Positions 31,553-42,333 of a DNA stretch of 64,000 bases are shown one piece after another. A program made the position numbers and the translations under genes. Under the pieces are notes generated by a model. The model was not told where the DNA came from. It ran no database searches and saw only the letters and a list, made by a program, of their open reading frames with translations. The DNA is taken from contig CATNBA010000002.1 of the NCBI GenBank assembly GCA_950096985.1, forward strand, positions 39,835 through 103,834, given 5' to 3'. How positions within the stretch are numbered: the stretch's first letter is position 1; the number at the start of each line of letters is the position of its first letter. Source of the DNA: an uncultured Candidatus Melainabacteria bacterium (GTDB taxonomy: Bacteria; Cyanobacteriota; Vampirovibrionia; Gastranaerophilales; Gastranaerophilaceae).

Positions 31553-33059
31553 TCCTATTAAAACAATAAGAGAGTTTATGAGTGAGCAGGGATTAAATTT
31601 CCTGCTCGTTAATTCTACAAACAAATATTTGGTGGAATATACACCTTTGGAAGAAAATTCGCGTTATGCACTTACAGGATTTTCTGGGTCAACCGGTGAT
31701 GCACTTGTAACTCCGGAGGCTATTTATCTTTTTGTGGACGGCAGATATCATATTCAGGCAGATTTAGAAGTTAATCATCAAGAAATTACTGTAGTAAAAC
31801 TTCAAACAGGACAAGTTTTTCTTGATGAACTTATTAAAAAAATCCCTGAGGGTGAACTTTTTGGGCTTTTTTCAAAGAAAAATTCACAGAAAAGAGTTGA
31901 ATACTTACAGGAAAAAGGTATTCAAATAAAGTTTCTGGCAAATGATCCCCTTGATAATAATATTGAATATGACGTTTCAAATGTTGTTGCGGTTGCTGGT
32001 GTTCCTGTTGAACAGAAGATAAAAAATATTGAACAAACAATTCTGATTACAAATCTTGAGGAAGTTTCGTATTTATTTAATTTTAGAGATTTCTCAAAGG
32101 ATTATTCATCAAAAATTCAGGCGAAAGCTGTAATAATTAACGGTAGAGTGCGTTTGCTTGAGGATATTGACGACTTTGTTGAATGTTATAACGGTGATAT
32201 TTGGGTTGATAAGTCAACCATTAACGCTTATGACTTTGCACTAATCGGAGATAAGGCAAAAATACTAGAGAACAGTCCAATAAAAATCATGAAATCTGTT
32301 AAGACTGATGATGAAATTTTGCATTATCAAGATGCTTTCAGGCGCACAGATTTGGCAGTAAAAGCAATAAGAGATTATATTGAAAGTAATGATGATATTT
32401 CAGAATTTGATATTGCTCAAAAGCTGGAAAAAGAGTTTAAGCATTATGGTGCAAAAAGTTTGAGCTTTAAATCAATAGTTGCAAAGGATAAAAATTCAGC
32501 ACTTGCGCATTATTCAAAATGCTCTAAAGATGAAATTTTAAAAGACGGAAGTCTTGTTTTAATTGATTGCGGAGCATATTATGAACAGGGTCTGGCGACT
32601 GATATTACGAGAGTGTTTGTAAAAGGTGAACCGTCAGCATTACAAAAAAAAGTTTATACAACCGTTTTAAAAATGTTTTTGAATGCTTATAATTCTGGTT
32701 TAAATGTTGGATATAACATAGATGCTGTAGCACGCGAGGTTTATTCTCAAAATGGAATTGACGGGTTTGTATTTAATCATGGGCTCGGGCATGGTATCGG
32801 AATAAATGTTCATGAATATCCGCCAAATTTGAGCAAAAATGATATGGCAAAAGTTGAAATTAAAGATGGTATGTGCTTTACGATTGAACCTGGGCTTTAT
32901 AATGAGGAACATTTTGGTATAAGACTTGAAAATTCTTGTTATATGAAAGACGGTAAGATAAATTCTTTTGTTAAAATGAATTACGAAAAGAAATTGATTG
33001 ATTTTGCACTTTTGACAGAGCAGGAAAAAGAGTGGCTTGAAGAATTTGAGGTTTTATGA
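31545..33059 (+). CDS. aminopeptidase P family (M24B) metallopeptidase
   Basis: Removes N-terminal residues from X-Pro peptides. The 504-residue protein has the creatinase-like N-terminal domains (about 1-290, with FVDGRYHIQAD) and the pita-bread catalytic domain with dimetal ligands: D in LIDCGAYYEQG and ATDITRVF, H in FNHGLGHGIGINVHE, E in FTIEPGLY and in IRLENS. The segment before the catalytic domain appears longer than in short M24B members. Co-transcription with a prolyl isomerase fits proline-peptide handling. Confidence 0.93.
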   Translation: MTNPIKTIREFMSEQGLNFLLVNSTNKYLVEYTPLEENSRYALTGFSGSTGDALVTPEAIYLFVDGRYHIQADLEVNHQEITVVKLQTGQVFLDELIKKIPEGELFGLFSKKNSQKRVEYLQEKGIQIKFLANDPLDNNIEYDVSNVVAVAGVPVEQKIKNIEQTILITNLEEVSYLFNFRDFSKDYSSKIQAKAVIINGRVRLLEDIDDFVECYNGDIWVDKSTINAYDFALIGDKAKILENSPIKIMKSVKTDDEILHYQDAFRRTDLAVKAIRDYIESNDDISEFDIAQKLEKEFKHYGAKSLSFKSIVAKDKNSALAHYSKCSKDEILKDGSLVLIDCGAYYEQGLATDITRVFVKGEPSALQKKVYTTVLKMFLNAYNSGLNVGYNIDAVAREVYSQNGIDGFVFNHGLGHGIGINVHEYPPNLSKNDMAKVEIKDGMCFTIEPGLYNEEHFGIRLENSCYMKDGKINSFVKMNYEKKLIDFALLTEQEKEWLEEFEVL

Positions 33060-33793
33060 TTACAAGTATAAATAATGAGCTGGTGAAGGAAACTGTAAGA
33101 TTACAGCAAAAAAAATATCGTGACAAAGAGAATAAATTCCTACTTGAAGGTTTTAAATCAATTGAAGAAGCATATAATGCCGGTGTTAAAATAGAGTATG
33201 TTTTTACGACAGATGAGAAAAAATATTCTTTTCTCGGTGAAAAAGTAATTTTGACAACAGAACCTGTTTTAAAAAAGGTTTCAACGACAGACAGTGCACC
33301 TGATGCTGTTGGAGTTGGGATTAAAAAAGTATATTCTATTGAGGATTTAAAAGGTGCCAGAAAAGTTGTATTGCTTGAAAATATTAAAGATTTAGGTAAT
33401 CTGGGAACAATTTTGCGCACAGCAGTGGCGTTCGGGGCAGATGCTGTTGTGCTTTACGGTAAGGAATGTGCAGACTTATATAATCCGAAATGTGTGCGCT
33501 CTACAGTTGGTAATTTATGGAAAATTCCTGTTGTTTATATTGAGGAATTTTCTGGTTTGCAAATTTTTAAAGAATTTGAGCGCGTTGCAACCTTACCCAG
33601 AGCAACACAATATCTGAAAAATTTTAATATTAAAGAACCGATGCTTGTAATGTTTGGTTCTGAGGCTGACGGGCTCTCTGAAGACTTAATAAATTTTGCA
33701 ACAAAAGAGGTAAAAATAGAAATGGCATCTAAGGTGGAATCTTTAAATTTATCAGTTTCGTGTGCTGTTGTTTTGTATGAATTAATGGTATAG
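33056..33793 (+). CDS. TrmH/SpoU-family rRNA or tRNA 2'-O-methyltransferase
   Basis: The 245-residue protein has an N-terminal substrate-binding domain (RDKENKFLLEGFKSIEEA) and a SPOUT catalytic domain with the three family motifs: NLGTILRTAVAFGAD, MLVMFGSEADGLS and ASKVESLNLSVSCAVVLYE. Such enzymes methylate ribose 2'-OH in rRNA or tRNA; the exact target is not certain. It overlaps the preceding aminopeptidase stop (ATGA) and precedes the RTX gene by two bases. Confidence 0.92.
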   Translation: MITSINNELVKETVRLQQKKYRDKENKFLLEGFKSIEEAYNAGVKIEYVFTTDEKKYSFLGEKVILTTEPVLKKVSTTDSAPDAVGVGIKKVYSIEDLKGARKVVLLENIKDLGNLGTILRTAVAFGADAVVLYGKECADLYNPKCVRSTVGNLWKIPVVYIEEFSGLQIFKEFERVATLPRATQYLKNFNIKEPMLVMFGSEADGLSEDLINFATKEVKIEMASKVESLNLSVSCAVVLYELMV

Positions 33794-33795
33794 AT

Positions 33796-35142
33796 ATGAA
33801 AAAATTTTTAGCAGTAATTATTTTTCTTTTGATATCAAATTTGAGTTTTGCAGATAATGGCGGGTATATTTTATCGGCTGATGTAATTGATTTGCCATGG
33901 CTTAGAGGTTCTGAAACCTCAAATGATTTGGAGTTTGCGGCAACTTCTGATGAGGAATTAAAAACCTTAATAAAAGAAATGACCTTAAAAACTGATGTTT
34001 GTGAACTTTATAACAATTTTGATGAGCTTATATCAAAATGGCTTGGGGAAAACAAAACTGGTGAAGAAATGCACAAAATTGTTTTGTTCAAACTCGTCAA
34101 AGAAGATGTTTCAAAATATAAACCTGAAAATATTGAAAAAGTTTATCAGTTATGGAAAGAACACTGGTTTTTAAATTTTGTATTTCAAATGGAGTGGGGA
34201 TATAAGCTTGGCGTAAAATATGAATATTTTGATGATAAACTTGTCTATGATGATAAAGTTTATGAAAATATAGTTAAAAATATGACAAGCGGAGATGATT
34301 TTTTACTTTCGTATTTATTAGCTAAAAAACTTGCCATCCAAAATGAACTAGATGTGGAAAAACTTGGTTCAGCCATAAGCAAATATGGTTACGGAGCACA
34401 TGTAATAAGTTTTATAAACAGCCGCAAAGATTTTAGTGCAGAACAAAATGAAAAACCTGTGTATTTTATTGGGACATCGGGTGAAGACAAAATAAATGGT
34501 GATGACGAGCCGGATATAATATATGGCAGAGATGGAGATGATGTCTTGAATGGATATGGCGGTGATGATTGGATTTCCGGAGGAAAAGGGAATGACAAAC
34601 TTTACGGTGGTGATGGCTCGGATATTCTTATTGGAAATGAAGGTAATAACAAGCTTTATGGCGGCGGCGGAGATGATATCTATATATACAACGGTGAAGG
34701 AAATGACACAATTAGTGATGAAAAATGGGCTGCAATAAAATTACAAAAATGGTATTGGGATGCGTCAATTTCCGATTTCCGCGACAAATGGGTTGATAAA
34801 GGAAAAACTTTAATTAATGGTGGAAATGACACTGTGATTTTTGGTGAAAATATTGACAAAGATAAGCTTGAAATCAGGCATGTTGCAAATGATTTGGTAT
34901 TTATTACTGATAATAAAATTTTGACCCTCAAAAACTGGTTTGCATCAGAAAATCAGCGCGTCGAAAATTTCAGGTTTTTTGACGGCACACGACTTGATAC
35001 TTATAAATTTTATGAATTAAAGCGTGAATGTGCTTTTAAATTCTTTTTTTATAGTAAAATATTCTTATGGACGAAAAAGAACTTTGGAGTAAAGCAAAAG
35101 AAGAGCTGGAGCAGACTGTACCAACATACAGAATGTGGATAG
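33796..35142 (+). CDS. Sec-exported RTX calcium-binding repeat protein, 3' end overlapping dnaA
   Basis: A 448-residue protein with a Sec signal peptide (MKKFLAVIIFLLISNLSFA), a helical region of about 200 residues, then RTX nonapeptide repeats at about 225-300 (GRDGDDVLNGYGGDDWISGGKGNDKLYGGDG is the core, seen in part as GGKGNDKLYG and GGGGDDIYIY). A typical RTX-associated region follows (NGGNDTVIFG, LTLKNWF, VENFRFFDG). RTX repeats fold on binding calcium outside the cell. A Sec signal is unusual, as most RTX proteins leave by type I secretion. The last 25 codons run 76 bases into dnaA in another frame, giving a basic tail (KKNFGVKQKKSWSR) that looks like read-through of a lost stop. Confidence 0.8.
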   Translation: MKKFLAVIIFLLISNLSFADNGGYILSADVIDLPWLRGSETSNDLEFAATSDEELKTLIKEMTLKTDVCELYNNFDELISKWLGENKTGEEMHKIVLFKLVKEDVSKYKPENIEKVYQLWKEHWFLNFVFQMEWGYKLGVKYEYFDDKLVYDDKVYENIVKNMTSGDDFLLSYLLAKKLAIQNELDVEKLGSAISKYGYGAHVISFINSRKDFSAEQNEKPVYFIGTSGEDKINGDDEPDIIYGRDGDDVLNGYGGDDWISGGKGNDKLYGGDGSDILIGNEGNNKLYGGGGDDIYIYNGEGNDTISDEKWAAIKLQKWYWDASISDFRDKWVDKGKTLINGGNDTVIFGENIDKDKLEIRHVANDLVFITDNKILTLKNWFASENQRVENFRFFDGTRLDTYKFYELKRECAFKFFFYSKIFLWTKKNFGVKQKKSWSRLYQHTECG

Positions 35143-36449
35143 AACCCTTAGAGGCAGCATCTTTTGACGGCAATATTTTAACACTGATTACCGCTCATGC
35201 ACTTGCTCCGCAAGCGATTAAGTCACAGCATGACAGCAAAATTCTTGCTGCTTTGAAAAATGCCTACGGTGAAGATATAAGTTACAGTATAGTTTTTGAT
35301 GAAGAATTTGCGGACAGATATCAAAAAGAAAAGAAAAAAGAACTTCAAAAACAAAAGCGAACTCCAGTGGAAACCGAAGAAACAAAGCTGATGGACAATC
35401 TTGCTCAAATGCAATCTTCTGCTAATCTCAATTTGAAATATAAATTTTCTAATTTTGTTGTAGGTGAAAACAGCCGATTTGCTCATGCGGCGGCAATGAC
35501 TGTTGCGCAAAATCCGGCAAAAAAATATAATCCGTTGTTTATTTACGGTGCATCCGGATTGGGAAAAACGCATTTGATGCAGGCAGTTGGTCATCATATT
35601 ATTTTCAATAAGCCGAAATTAAAAGTTAAATATATTAAAACAGAAGAATATTTTAACGAATTGATTAAAAATCTTCAAACGGGCGGTAATGATAAAACAA
35701 ACCGTATGGATAAATTTCGTCAAAAATACAGAAATGTTGATGTTTTACTCATAGACGATATTCAGTTTTTGGAAAGTAAGACTTATACAATGGAAGAGAT
35801 TTTCCATACCTTTGACAGTCTGCATAATAACAACAAACAGATTGTAATTACTTCAGACAGACTTCCAAAAGACATTCCGACACTTCCAGATCGTTTAAGA
35901 ACGCGTTTTGAAATGGGATTGATGGTTGACATTACTCCTCCTGACTTCGAAACAAGGGTTGCAATTTTGAAAAATCTCGCAGATTTAGCGGGAATTCAAG
36001 CAGAATTTGATGTGTTTGAATACATAGCAAAAAACTTTATAAGCAACGTAAGAGAGTTGGAGGGGGCATTCAATAAAGTAAGCGCGTATGCAGATATTGA
36101 AAAAACAGATTTGACACTTGAATTTGCTAAAAAAGTTTTGAATTGCGAGGCTGTTAAGCAGGAAATTACTATTGCTCAGGTTGCAAAAGCAGCAGGAGAA
36201 TATTACGGTGTGTCAATTGCTGATTTTTTGAGTTCTGCCAGAAATCAAAGAGTTTCATCGGCACGTCATGTAGCTGTTTATTTATCACGTGAGATTACAC
36301 AGAAAAGTTTTGAGGCAATTGCTGAATTTTTTAATAAAAAACATACAACAATGCTTTATTCTTACGAAAAAATCAGGGATGATTTGAAAACAAATAAAAA
36401 TCTTGAACAGGATATAGCTGTTATCAGAAGAACTCTAAGGGAGCAATAA
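35067..36449 (+). CDS. dnaA: chromosomal replication initiator protein DnaA
   Basis: The 460-residue protein has all four DnaA domains: domain I (1-80), a Lys/Gln-rich linker, AAA+ ATPase with Walker A GASGLGKTHL (161-170) and Walker B LLIDDIQFL (D230, D231), arginine-finger segment LPDRLRTRF, and the C-terminal DNA-binding domain. In domain IV the usual GGRDHTTV is replaced by FNKKHTTM (H426, T427, T428), and the usual PRQ region reads SSARHV. No Shine-Dalgarno precedes ATG 35067; TAAAAT at 35055-35060 lies six bases before it (leaderless architecture). dnaN is not adjacent, and I saw no cluster of TTATCCACA boxes. ruvA follows in a TAATG overlap. Confidence 0.95.
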   Translation: MDEKELWSKAKEELEQTVPTYRMWIEPLEAASFDGNILTLITAHALAPQAIKSQHDSKILAALKNAYGEDISYSIVFDEEFADRYQKEKKKELQKQKRTPVETEETKLMDNLAQMQSSANLNLKYKFSNFVVGENSRFAHAAAMTVAQNPAKKYNPLFIYGASGLGKTHLMQAVGHHIIFNKPKLKVKYIKTEEYFNELIKNLQTGGNDKTNRMDKFRQKYRNVDVLLIDDIQFLESKTYTMEEIFHTFDSLHNNNKQIVITSDRLPKDIPTLPDRLRTRFEMGLMVDITPPDFETRVAILKNLADLAGIQAEFDVFEYIAKNFISNVRELEGAFNKVSAYADIEKTDLTLEFAKKVLNCEAVKQEITIAQVAKAAGEYYGVSIADFLSSARNQRVSSARHVAVYLSREITQKSFEAIAEFFNKKHTTMLYSYEKIRDDLKTNKNLEQDIAVIRRTLREQ

Positions 36450-37054
36450 TGTACGATTATATAAAAGGTACTCTTGAAAATAAATCTAATACGTCAAAAG
36501 GGACTTTTTTGACAGTTGAAACTTACGGGATTGGGTATTTACTCGAAACAACTAATAGAGATTTTTCACAGGCTAATGAAGGCGAAATCAAGATTTATAC
36601 AGTACTTCTTCACAGAGAAGATAAAATGTGTCTTTGCGGATTTTTGCGTAAAGAGGACAGAGATATTTTCAATATATTGACTTCTGTTTCAGGGGTTGGG
36701 GCTAAAATGGCTTTAACACTGCTTGATGAATTTGAGGCATCTGAACTTATCGGATTTGTAATCGACGGAAATTATAAAGAGATTACGCGTGCAAAAGGCG
36801 TTGGTCCTAAATTGGCGCAAAAGATTATTCTTGAATTAAAAGATAAATTGATGAATTATCAAACAAAAGAACCGATAAAAATATCGTCAGCAGTTAAAGT
36901 TGATGACAGCGCAGTTGAGGATGCTCAGATGGTTTTGGTTTCGCTTGGTTATGAGCGCAAAGAAATTCAAGATGCTATATCAAAAGCAGTTACAGATAAA
37001 AAAACAACGGCTGAGGAAATTTTAAAAGAAGCTTTGAAAATATTATCTTTATAA
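36449..37054 (+). CDS. ruvA: Holliday junction branch-migration protein RuvA
   Basis: RuvA binds four-way junctions and loads the RuvB motor. The 201-residue protein has the N-terminal OB fold (MYDYIKGTLENK to LCGF), tandem helix-hairpin-helix motifs (LTSVSGVGAKMALTLL and RAKGVGPKLAQKIILEL) and the flexible-linker plus C-terminal RuvB-binding domain (DAQMVLVSLGYERKEIQDAI). It overlaps the dnaA stop by one base. ruvB is not in the window. Its 3' end overlaps the convergent prepilin peptidase gene by six bases. Confidence 0.96.
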   Translation: MYDYIKGTLENKSNTSKGTFLTVETYGIGYLLETTNRDFSQANEGEIKIYTVLLHREDKMCLCGFLRKEDRDIFNILTSVSGVGAKMALTLLDEFEASELIGFVIDGNYKEITRAKGVGPKLAQKIILELKDKLMNYQTKEPIKISSAVKVDDSAVEDAQMVLVSLGYERKEIQDAISKAVTDKKTTAEEILKEALKILSL

Positions 37055-37993
37055 TAATAAAATTGCTATCAATCCTGCCAGAACCATTGCTGGACCAAAC
37101 GGCATATATGTTCTGTTTTGCGGGTTTTCTCTCAATCCTTTAAGAATAAATACACAGCATAAAATACCAAGGACTGTCAACAAAATTGCTCCTGCAATGT
37201 ATAGTGTGCCTTCAAGTTTTAGTAAACAAAAACCGCAGGCATAGGCAATAAATAATAAAAATGATACTAAAGTTTTCCAGTCTTTGTTTGTAATAAGCCC
37301 TTTTATAAATATAGGCAAAAACGCAATTACCTGAATTATAACGCTCATTGCCAATGTTATTAAAAGAATTTTCCAACCCAATAATGCGCCAAGACCTATT
37401 GCAATAAACGTGTCACCTTCACCAAATGCTCTTGTGCCTGCAATTAAATATCCAGACCTTGCACAAATTTCCATAATAACGGCACCTAAAACAGCACCGA
37501 TAAGTGATGAAATAATAAGTGCCCATGTAAATTCATGGCTTGCAAAATAATATGCACCTGTTAAGTACAAGGTATTCAAAAATCCAAGTCCAATGAATGT
37601 ATATGTATGTGCATCAAAAACAACTTTTTCTCTGATATCCGTTCCTGCCATAGCAATCATAACGGATGCAATTGCCCACATAAATAGTGTTTCTGCAATA
37701 AAACCGAATTTTAAAAATATTAATACAAAGATTATGCCTGTGATAAGTTCGATAATTGGATATTGAATACTGATTTTTTCTTTACAGAAAGCACATTTCC
37801 CGCCAAGTAAAATATATGAGAGAACAGGAATATTATGCCACCATTTCAGAGGATTTTGGCATTTTGGACATTTTGATGCGGGAAAAACTATGGATTCCTC
37901 GCTCAATGCTCTTAAAATTACCACATTTAAAAAACTGCCGATACAAAGACCGATTATAAATACGAAAGTCAATATCGCGATTAATAATGCCAT
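37049..37993 (-). CDS. pilD: type IV prepilin peptidase / N-methyltransferase (A24 family)
   Basis: PilD cleaves prepilin leaders at the inner face of the membrane and methylates the new N-terminus. The 314-residue polytopic protein has the N-terminal domain with zinc-type cysteines (CPKCQNPLKWWHNIPVLSYILLGGKCAFC, seen as CPKC and CAFC) and both catalytic aspartates: AGTDIREK and the FGEGDT version of GxGD. It lies one base after the sigma-factor gene on the same strand. Likely substrate in this window: the prepilin at 23565. Confidence 0.94.
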   Translation of the reverse strand: MALLIAILTFVFIIGLCIGSFLNVVILRALSEESIVFPASKCPKCQNPLKWWHNIPVLSYILLGGKCAFCKEKISIQYPIIELITGIIFVLIFLKFGFIAETLFMWAIASVMIAMAGTDIREKVVFDAHTYTFIGLGFLNTLYLTGAYYFASHEFTWALIISSLIGAVLGAVIMEICARSGYLIAGTRAFGEGDTFIAIGLGALLGWKILLITLAMSVIIQVIAFLPIFIKGLITNKDWKTLVSFLLFIAYACGFCLLKLEGTLYIAGAILLTVLGILCCVFILKGLRENPQNRTYMPFGPAMVLAGLIAILLL

Positions 37994-37994
37994 T

Positions 37995-38762
37995 TTAGAT
38001 GTCCTCTTTTGATTGAATTATTTCATACATTTTGTTTAGAGCTTTTTTTAATCTTCTTGAAACCTGCATTTGTGAGATATGAACAATTTCTGAAATTTCA
38101 CGTTGATTTAAGTCATGATAATAACTTAGTTCAATAATTTCTTTTAAATCAGCAGGAAGTTTTTCTATGGCTTGGGTTAACATTATTCTGTTCTCATATG
38201 AGTTTAAAAATTCCTGGTAATCACCTGAAGGTATTTTATCAATAAGAGTTAAATCGTCGTCTTCTACTGATGAAATTGCCTGATCAAGAGACAAAGTAGT
38301 TTTACACAGTTCAATCTCCATCACTTCGTGGATTTTGTTTTCGTTAATTCCCGCAAGTTCAGCGATTTGTTGTTCTGTAGGTTCATCATAACCGTTTTCT
38401 TTAAGCTGTTTAACTGCATTACTGATTTTGAATACAAGTTCCTGTAATTCTCTTGGAGCCTTGATAATTGAGGCTTTATCGCGTAAATAGTGTTTTATTT
38501 CACCTCGGATAAAATAAGTTGCATAGGTTTTGAATTTGGTATTTTTGTTAGTATCAAAAAACTCAATAGCTTTTATCAGTCCGATTGAGCCGACTTGAAT
38601 TAAGTCTTCATTGGGAATGCCCGACTGCACGGCAACATTGCAAGCTATTTTTTTTACCAATTGCATTGCATTTTCAACAATTTGAATGTGAAACATTCGT
38701 TTTTTCTTCTCGTCATTACAGGTTTTATAAGCGAGAAGTTGTGTATCCAACTCGTCTAACAT
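37995..38762 (-). CDS. sigma-70 family RNA polymerase sigma factor, SigF/SigB-type (group 3)
   Basis: The 255-residue protein has region 2 (NEDLIQVGSIGLIKAIEFFD and FKTYATYFIRGEIKHYLRD), region 3 (PRELQELVFKISNAVKQL) and region 4 with a helix-turn-helix (LNQREISEIVHISQMQVSRRLKKAL). Region 1 is absent, as in SigB/SigF/FliA-type factors. In cyanobacteria a SigF-type factor controls pilin genes; its coupling here to pilD (one base apart) supports a pilus-related role. ATG 38762 is used because GGAG lies five bases before it; an upstream TTG at 38777 overlaps that region. TATAAT lies at 38785-38780 on the - strand. Confidence 0.92.
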   Translation of the reverse strand: MLDELDTQLLAYKTCNDEKKKRMFHIQIVENAMQLVKKIACNVAVQSGIPNEDLIQVGSIGLIKAIEFFDTNKNTKFKTYATYFIRGEIKHYLRDKASIIKAPRELQELVFKISNAVKQLKENGYDEPTEQQIAELAGINENKIHEVMEIELCKTTLSLDQAISSVEDDDLTLIDKIPSGDYQEFLNSYENRIMLTQAIEKLPADLKEIIELSYYHDLNQREISEIVHISQMQVSRRLKKALNKMYEIIQSKEDI

Positions 38763-38868
38763 CTTATCTCCTAACAATTATTATATCATAACTTTTAAAA
38801 TTTTGAAATAATTTATGGCATGATAAATTTTTTGTGGTAAAGTTTAATAATAACGGAGTAGAGGAAAA

Positions 38869-39150
38869 ATGATTACAATTAAAGATGTTGAACATGTTGC
38901 AAAACTTGCAAGACTTGAATTAACAGAAGATGAAAAAGAACTTTATACAAAACAATTAGGTGACGTATTAAAATATGTTGACCAGATGAACGAAGTTGAT
39001 ACAACTAACGTTAAGCCAATGACACAGGTTGTTGATTTTTATAACGTTATGAGAGAAGACAAAGTTGTTCAGGAAATCAGTAAGGAAGCGTTGATGTCTA
39101 ATGCGCCCGAAGAAGAAAACGGGTTTTTTAAAGTTCCGAAGATTAATTAA
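38869..39150 (+). CDS. gatC: Asp-tRNA(Asn)/Glu-tRNA(Gln) amidotransferase subunit C
   Basis: GatC stabilises the GatCAB complex that converts Glu-tRNA(Gln) to Gln-tRNA(Gln). The 93-residue protein shows the typical VEHVAKLARLELTEDEKELY start and the VDTTNVKPMTQV...REDKV wrap-around segment. gatA and gatB are not adjacent. The Shine-Dalgarno region is purine-rich (GGAGTAGAGGAAA). Confidence 0.95.
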   Translation: MITIKDVEHVAKLARLELTEDEKELYTKQLGDVLKYVDQMNEVDTTNVKPMTQVVDFYNVMREDKVVQEISKEALMSNAPEEENGFFKVPKIN

Positions 39151-40809
<1,659 letters not shown>

Positions 40810-40812
40810 AAT

Positions 40813-40837
40813 AAAGAGCTCTATCTGAGCTCTTTTA
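40813..40837. terminator. bidirectional intrinsic terminator
   Basis: AAAGAGCTC pairs with GAGCTCTTT around TATCT, flanked by A and T runs. It ends pyrG and overlaps the stop of the convergent kinase-like gene. Confidence 0.88.
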
Positions 40838-41327
40838 TTATTTCAAATACCTGGTTTTTGAGATTTTCGTAGTCTGTATTATTTTGGATTACATAATCCC
40901 AATCTGTGATGTGGTCAAGTCCGATTTCTGTTATATCGGTTTCACCAATGAGTTCACCTCTGGATGCTCTTATTTCTCTATCAGCCTCAACTCTGATTGC
41001 AATTGCCCCTGCGCGTTTGAAAACCTCATATTCATGAGGTACACGAACGTCAGTAACTATAATATTTCCATCTTGTTCAATGATTTTATTAAGCCAGTAA
41101 TCAGGACTTTGTGCACGTCCCCAGTTGCCTAAATCTATTAAATCCTGACGGTAAAGCGGTTTATTCTTTTCTATTTCTTCATAAGTCAATCCTTTTTGTT
41201 CGCCATAGGTAAGTTTTATGATATCACCCATTGCACATCTTCTAAAATCAGGCATTTCTTGGAGCATAATTTTTGCCGCAGTATCTTTGCCCGAATATTG
41301 TTTTCCTGAAAAAATAATTATTGTCAT
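40821..41327 (-). CDS. P-loop nucleotide kinase-like protein (dNMP kinase / phosphomevalonate kinase-like fold)
   Basis: The 168-residue protein has a Walker A loop SGKQYSGKDTAAK at the N-terminus, a DLIDLGNWGR segment, and the strand IIVTDVRVPHEYEVFK ahead of an IRVEADREIR lid-like part. This layout is shared by phage-type deoxynucleoside monophosphate kinases and animal-type phosphomevalonate kinases; the former is more likely in this setting. The gene is monocistronic with AAGGAG as Shine-Dalgarno. Substrate is not certain. Confidence 0.75.
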   Translation of the reverse strand: MTIIIFSGKQYSGKDTAAKIMLQEMPDFRRCAMGDIIKLTYGEQKGLTYEEIEKNKPLYRQDLIDLGNWGRAQSPDYWLNKIIEQDGNIIVTDVRVPHEYEVFKRAGAIAIRVEADREIRASRGELIGETDITEIGLDHITDWDYVIQNNTDYENLKNQVFEIIKELR

Positions 41328-41341
41328 GCTGTTCTCCTTGT

Positions 41342-41370
41342 ATGTTACATTTTTAACATAAAATTTGCAA
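41342..41370 (-). promoter_or_regulatory. promoter of the kinase-like gene
   Basis: On the - strand TTGCAA (41370-41365) and TAACAT (41347-41342) are separated by 17 bases. The -10 box is also one arm of an ATGTTA/TAACAT inverted repeat (41342-41359). Confidence 0.55.
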
Positions 41371-41448
41371 TTTTGCTATGTTCGTCGTAGGATAGATAGG
41401 CACGTATGTGCAGTTTAGTGTAATTAGTACAATATATTGGAATATGTT

Positions 41449-42321
41449 ATGGCTTTAAACTTTCAAGAATTAGTTTTTAATTTACAAAAATTTTGGTCGG
41501 ATTACGGTTGTATAATTCAGCAGCCTTACGATATTGAAAAAGGTGCTTCAACAATGAACCCTGCAACTTTTTTGCGTTCATTAGGACCTGAACCGTGGAA
41601 TACTGCGATGATTGAACCTTGCAGACGTCCGACAGATGCAAGGTATGGTGAAAATCCCAACAGATTGGGTCATTATTATCAGTTTCAGGTTATTTTGAAA
41701 CCATCTCCCGATAATGCTCAGGAACTTTATTTAAAAAGTTTGGAGGCTATGGGAATTGACCTTAAAGAACATGATGTAAGATTTGTTGAAGATAACTGGG
41801 AATCACCAACTCTTGGTGCAGCCGGTGTAGGTTGGGAAGTATGGTTAGATGGTATGGAAATTACACAATTCACATACTTTCAACAGGTCGGCGGTGTTGA
41901 GGTTAAGCCCGTTGCACTTGAATTAACATACGGACTTGAACGTATTGCAATGTATCTTCAAAATAAAGAATCTGTATATGATATTATGTGGAATGATACT
42001 TTGAAATATGGTGAAATTTTCATACAAAACGAAATCGAAATGTCAAAATATAATTTTGAAGTAAGTGATGCAGATGCTTTATTTACAATGTTTGATTTAT
42101 ATCAGAAAGAAGTTGATAATTGTATTAATGCAAAACTTGTTTTGCCGGCTTATGATTACGTATTAAAATGCTCTCATACATTCAATCTTTTGGATGCAAG
42201 AGGGGTAATAAGCAAAGACGAAAGAATTAATTTTATAAACAGAGTTAGAACAATGGCATCTGCCGTTGCAAGATTGTATGTAGCTCAAAGAGAAGAACTA
42301 GGTTTCCCTCTTTGTAAATAA
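41449..42321 (+). CDS. glyQ: glycine--tRNA ligase alpha subunit
   Basis: GlyQ is the catalytic class II subunit of the bacterial alpha2beta2 glycyl-tRNA synthetase. The 290-residue protein has [38 protein letters not shown] (motif 2 region, seen as [10 protein letters not shown]) and [16 protein letters not shown] (motif 3). ATG 41449 gives the usual MALNFQELV start; a TTG at 41437 is in frame but unlikely. glyS is not in the window; split glyQ/glyS is common in cyanobacteria. The 120 bases upstream show no T-box features. Confidence 0.96.
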   Translation: MALNFQELVFNLQKFWSDYGCIIQQPYDIEKGASTMNPATFLRSLGPEPWNTAMIEPCRRPTDARYGENPNRLGHYYQFQVILKPSPDNAQELYLKSLEAMGIDLKEHDVRFVEDNWESPTLGAAGVGWEVWLDGMEITQFTYFQQVGGVEVKPVALELTYGLERIAMYLQNKESVYDIMWNDTLKYGEIFIQNEIEMSKYNFEVSDADALFTMFDLYQKEVDNCINAKLVLPAYDYVLKCSHTFNLLDARGVISKDERINFINRVRTMASAVARLYVAQREELGFPLCK

Positions 42322-42333
42322 TAAGGAAAATAG

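Noticed and set aside
41328..41448. Possible glycine T-box or riboswitch before glyQ
   Set aside because: No AGGGTGGNACCGCG-type T-box sequence and no terminator hairpin; only small inverted repeats and the kinase promoter on the other strand.
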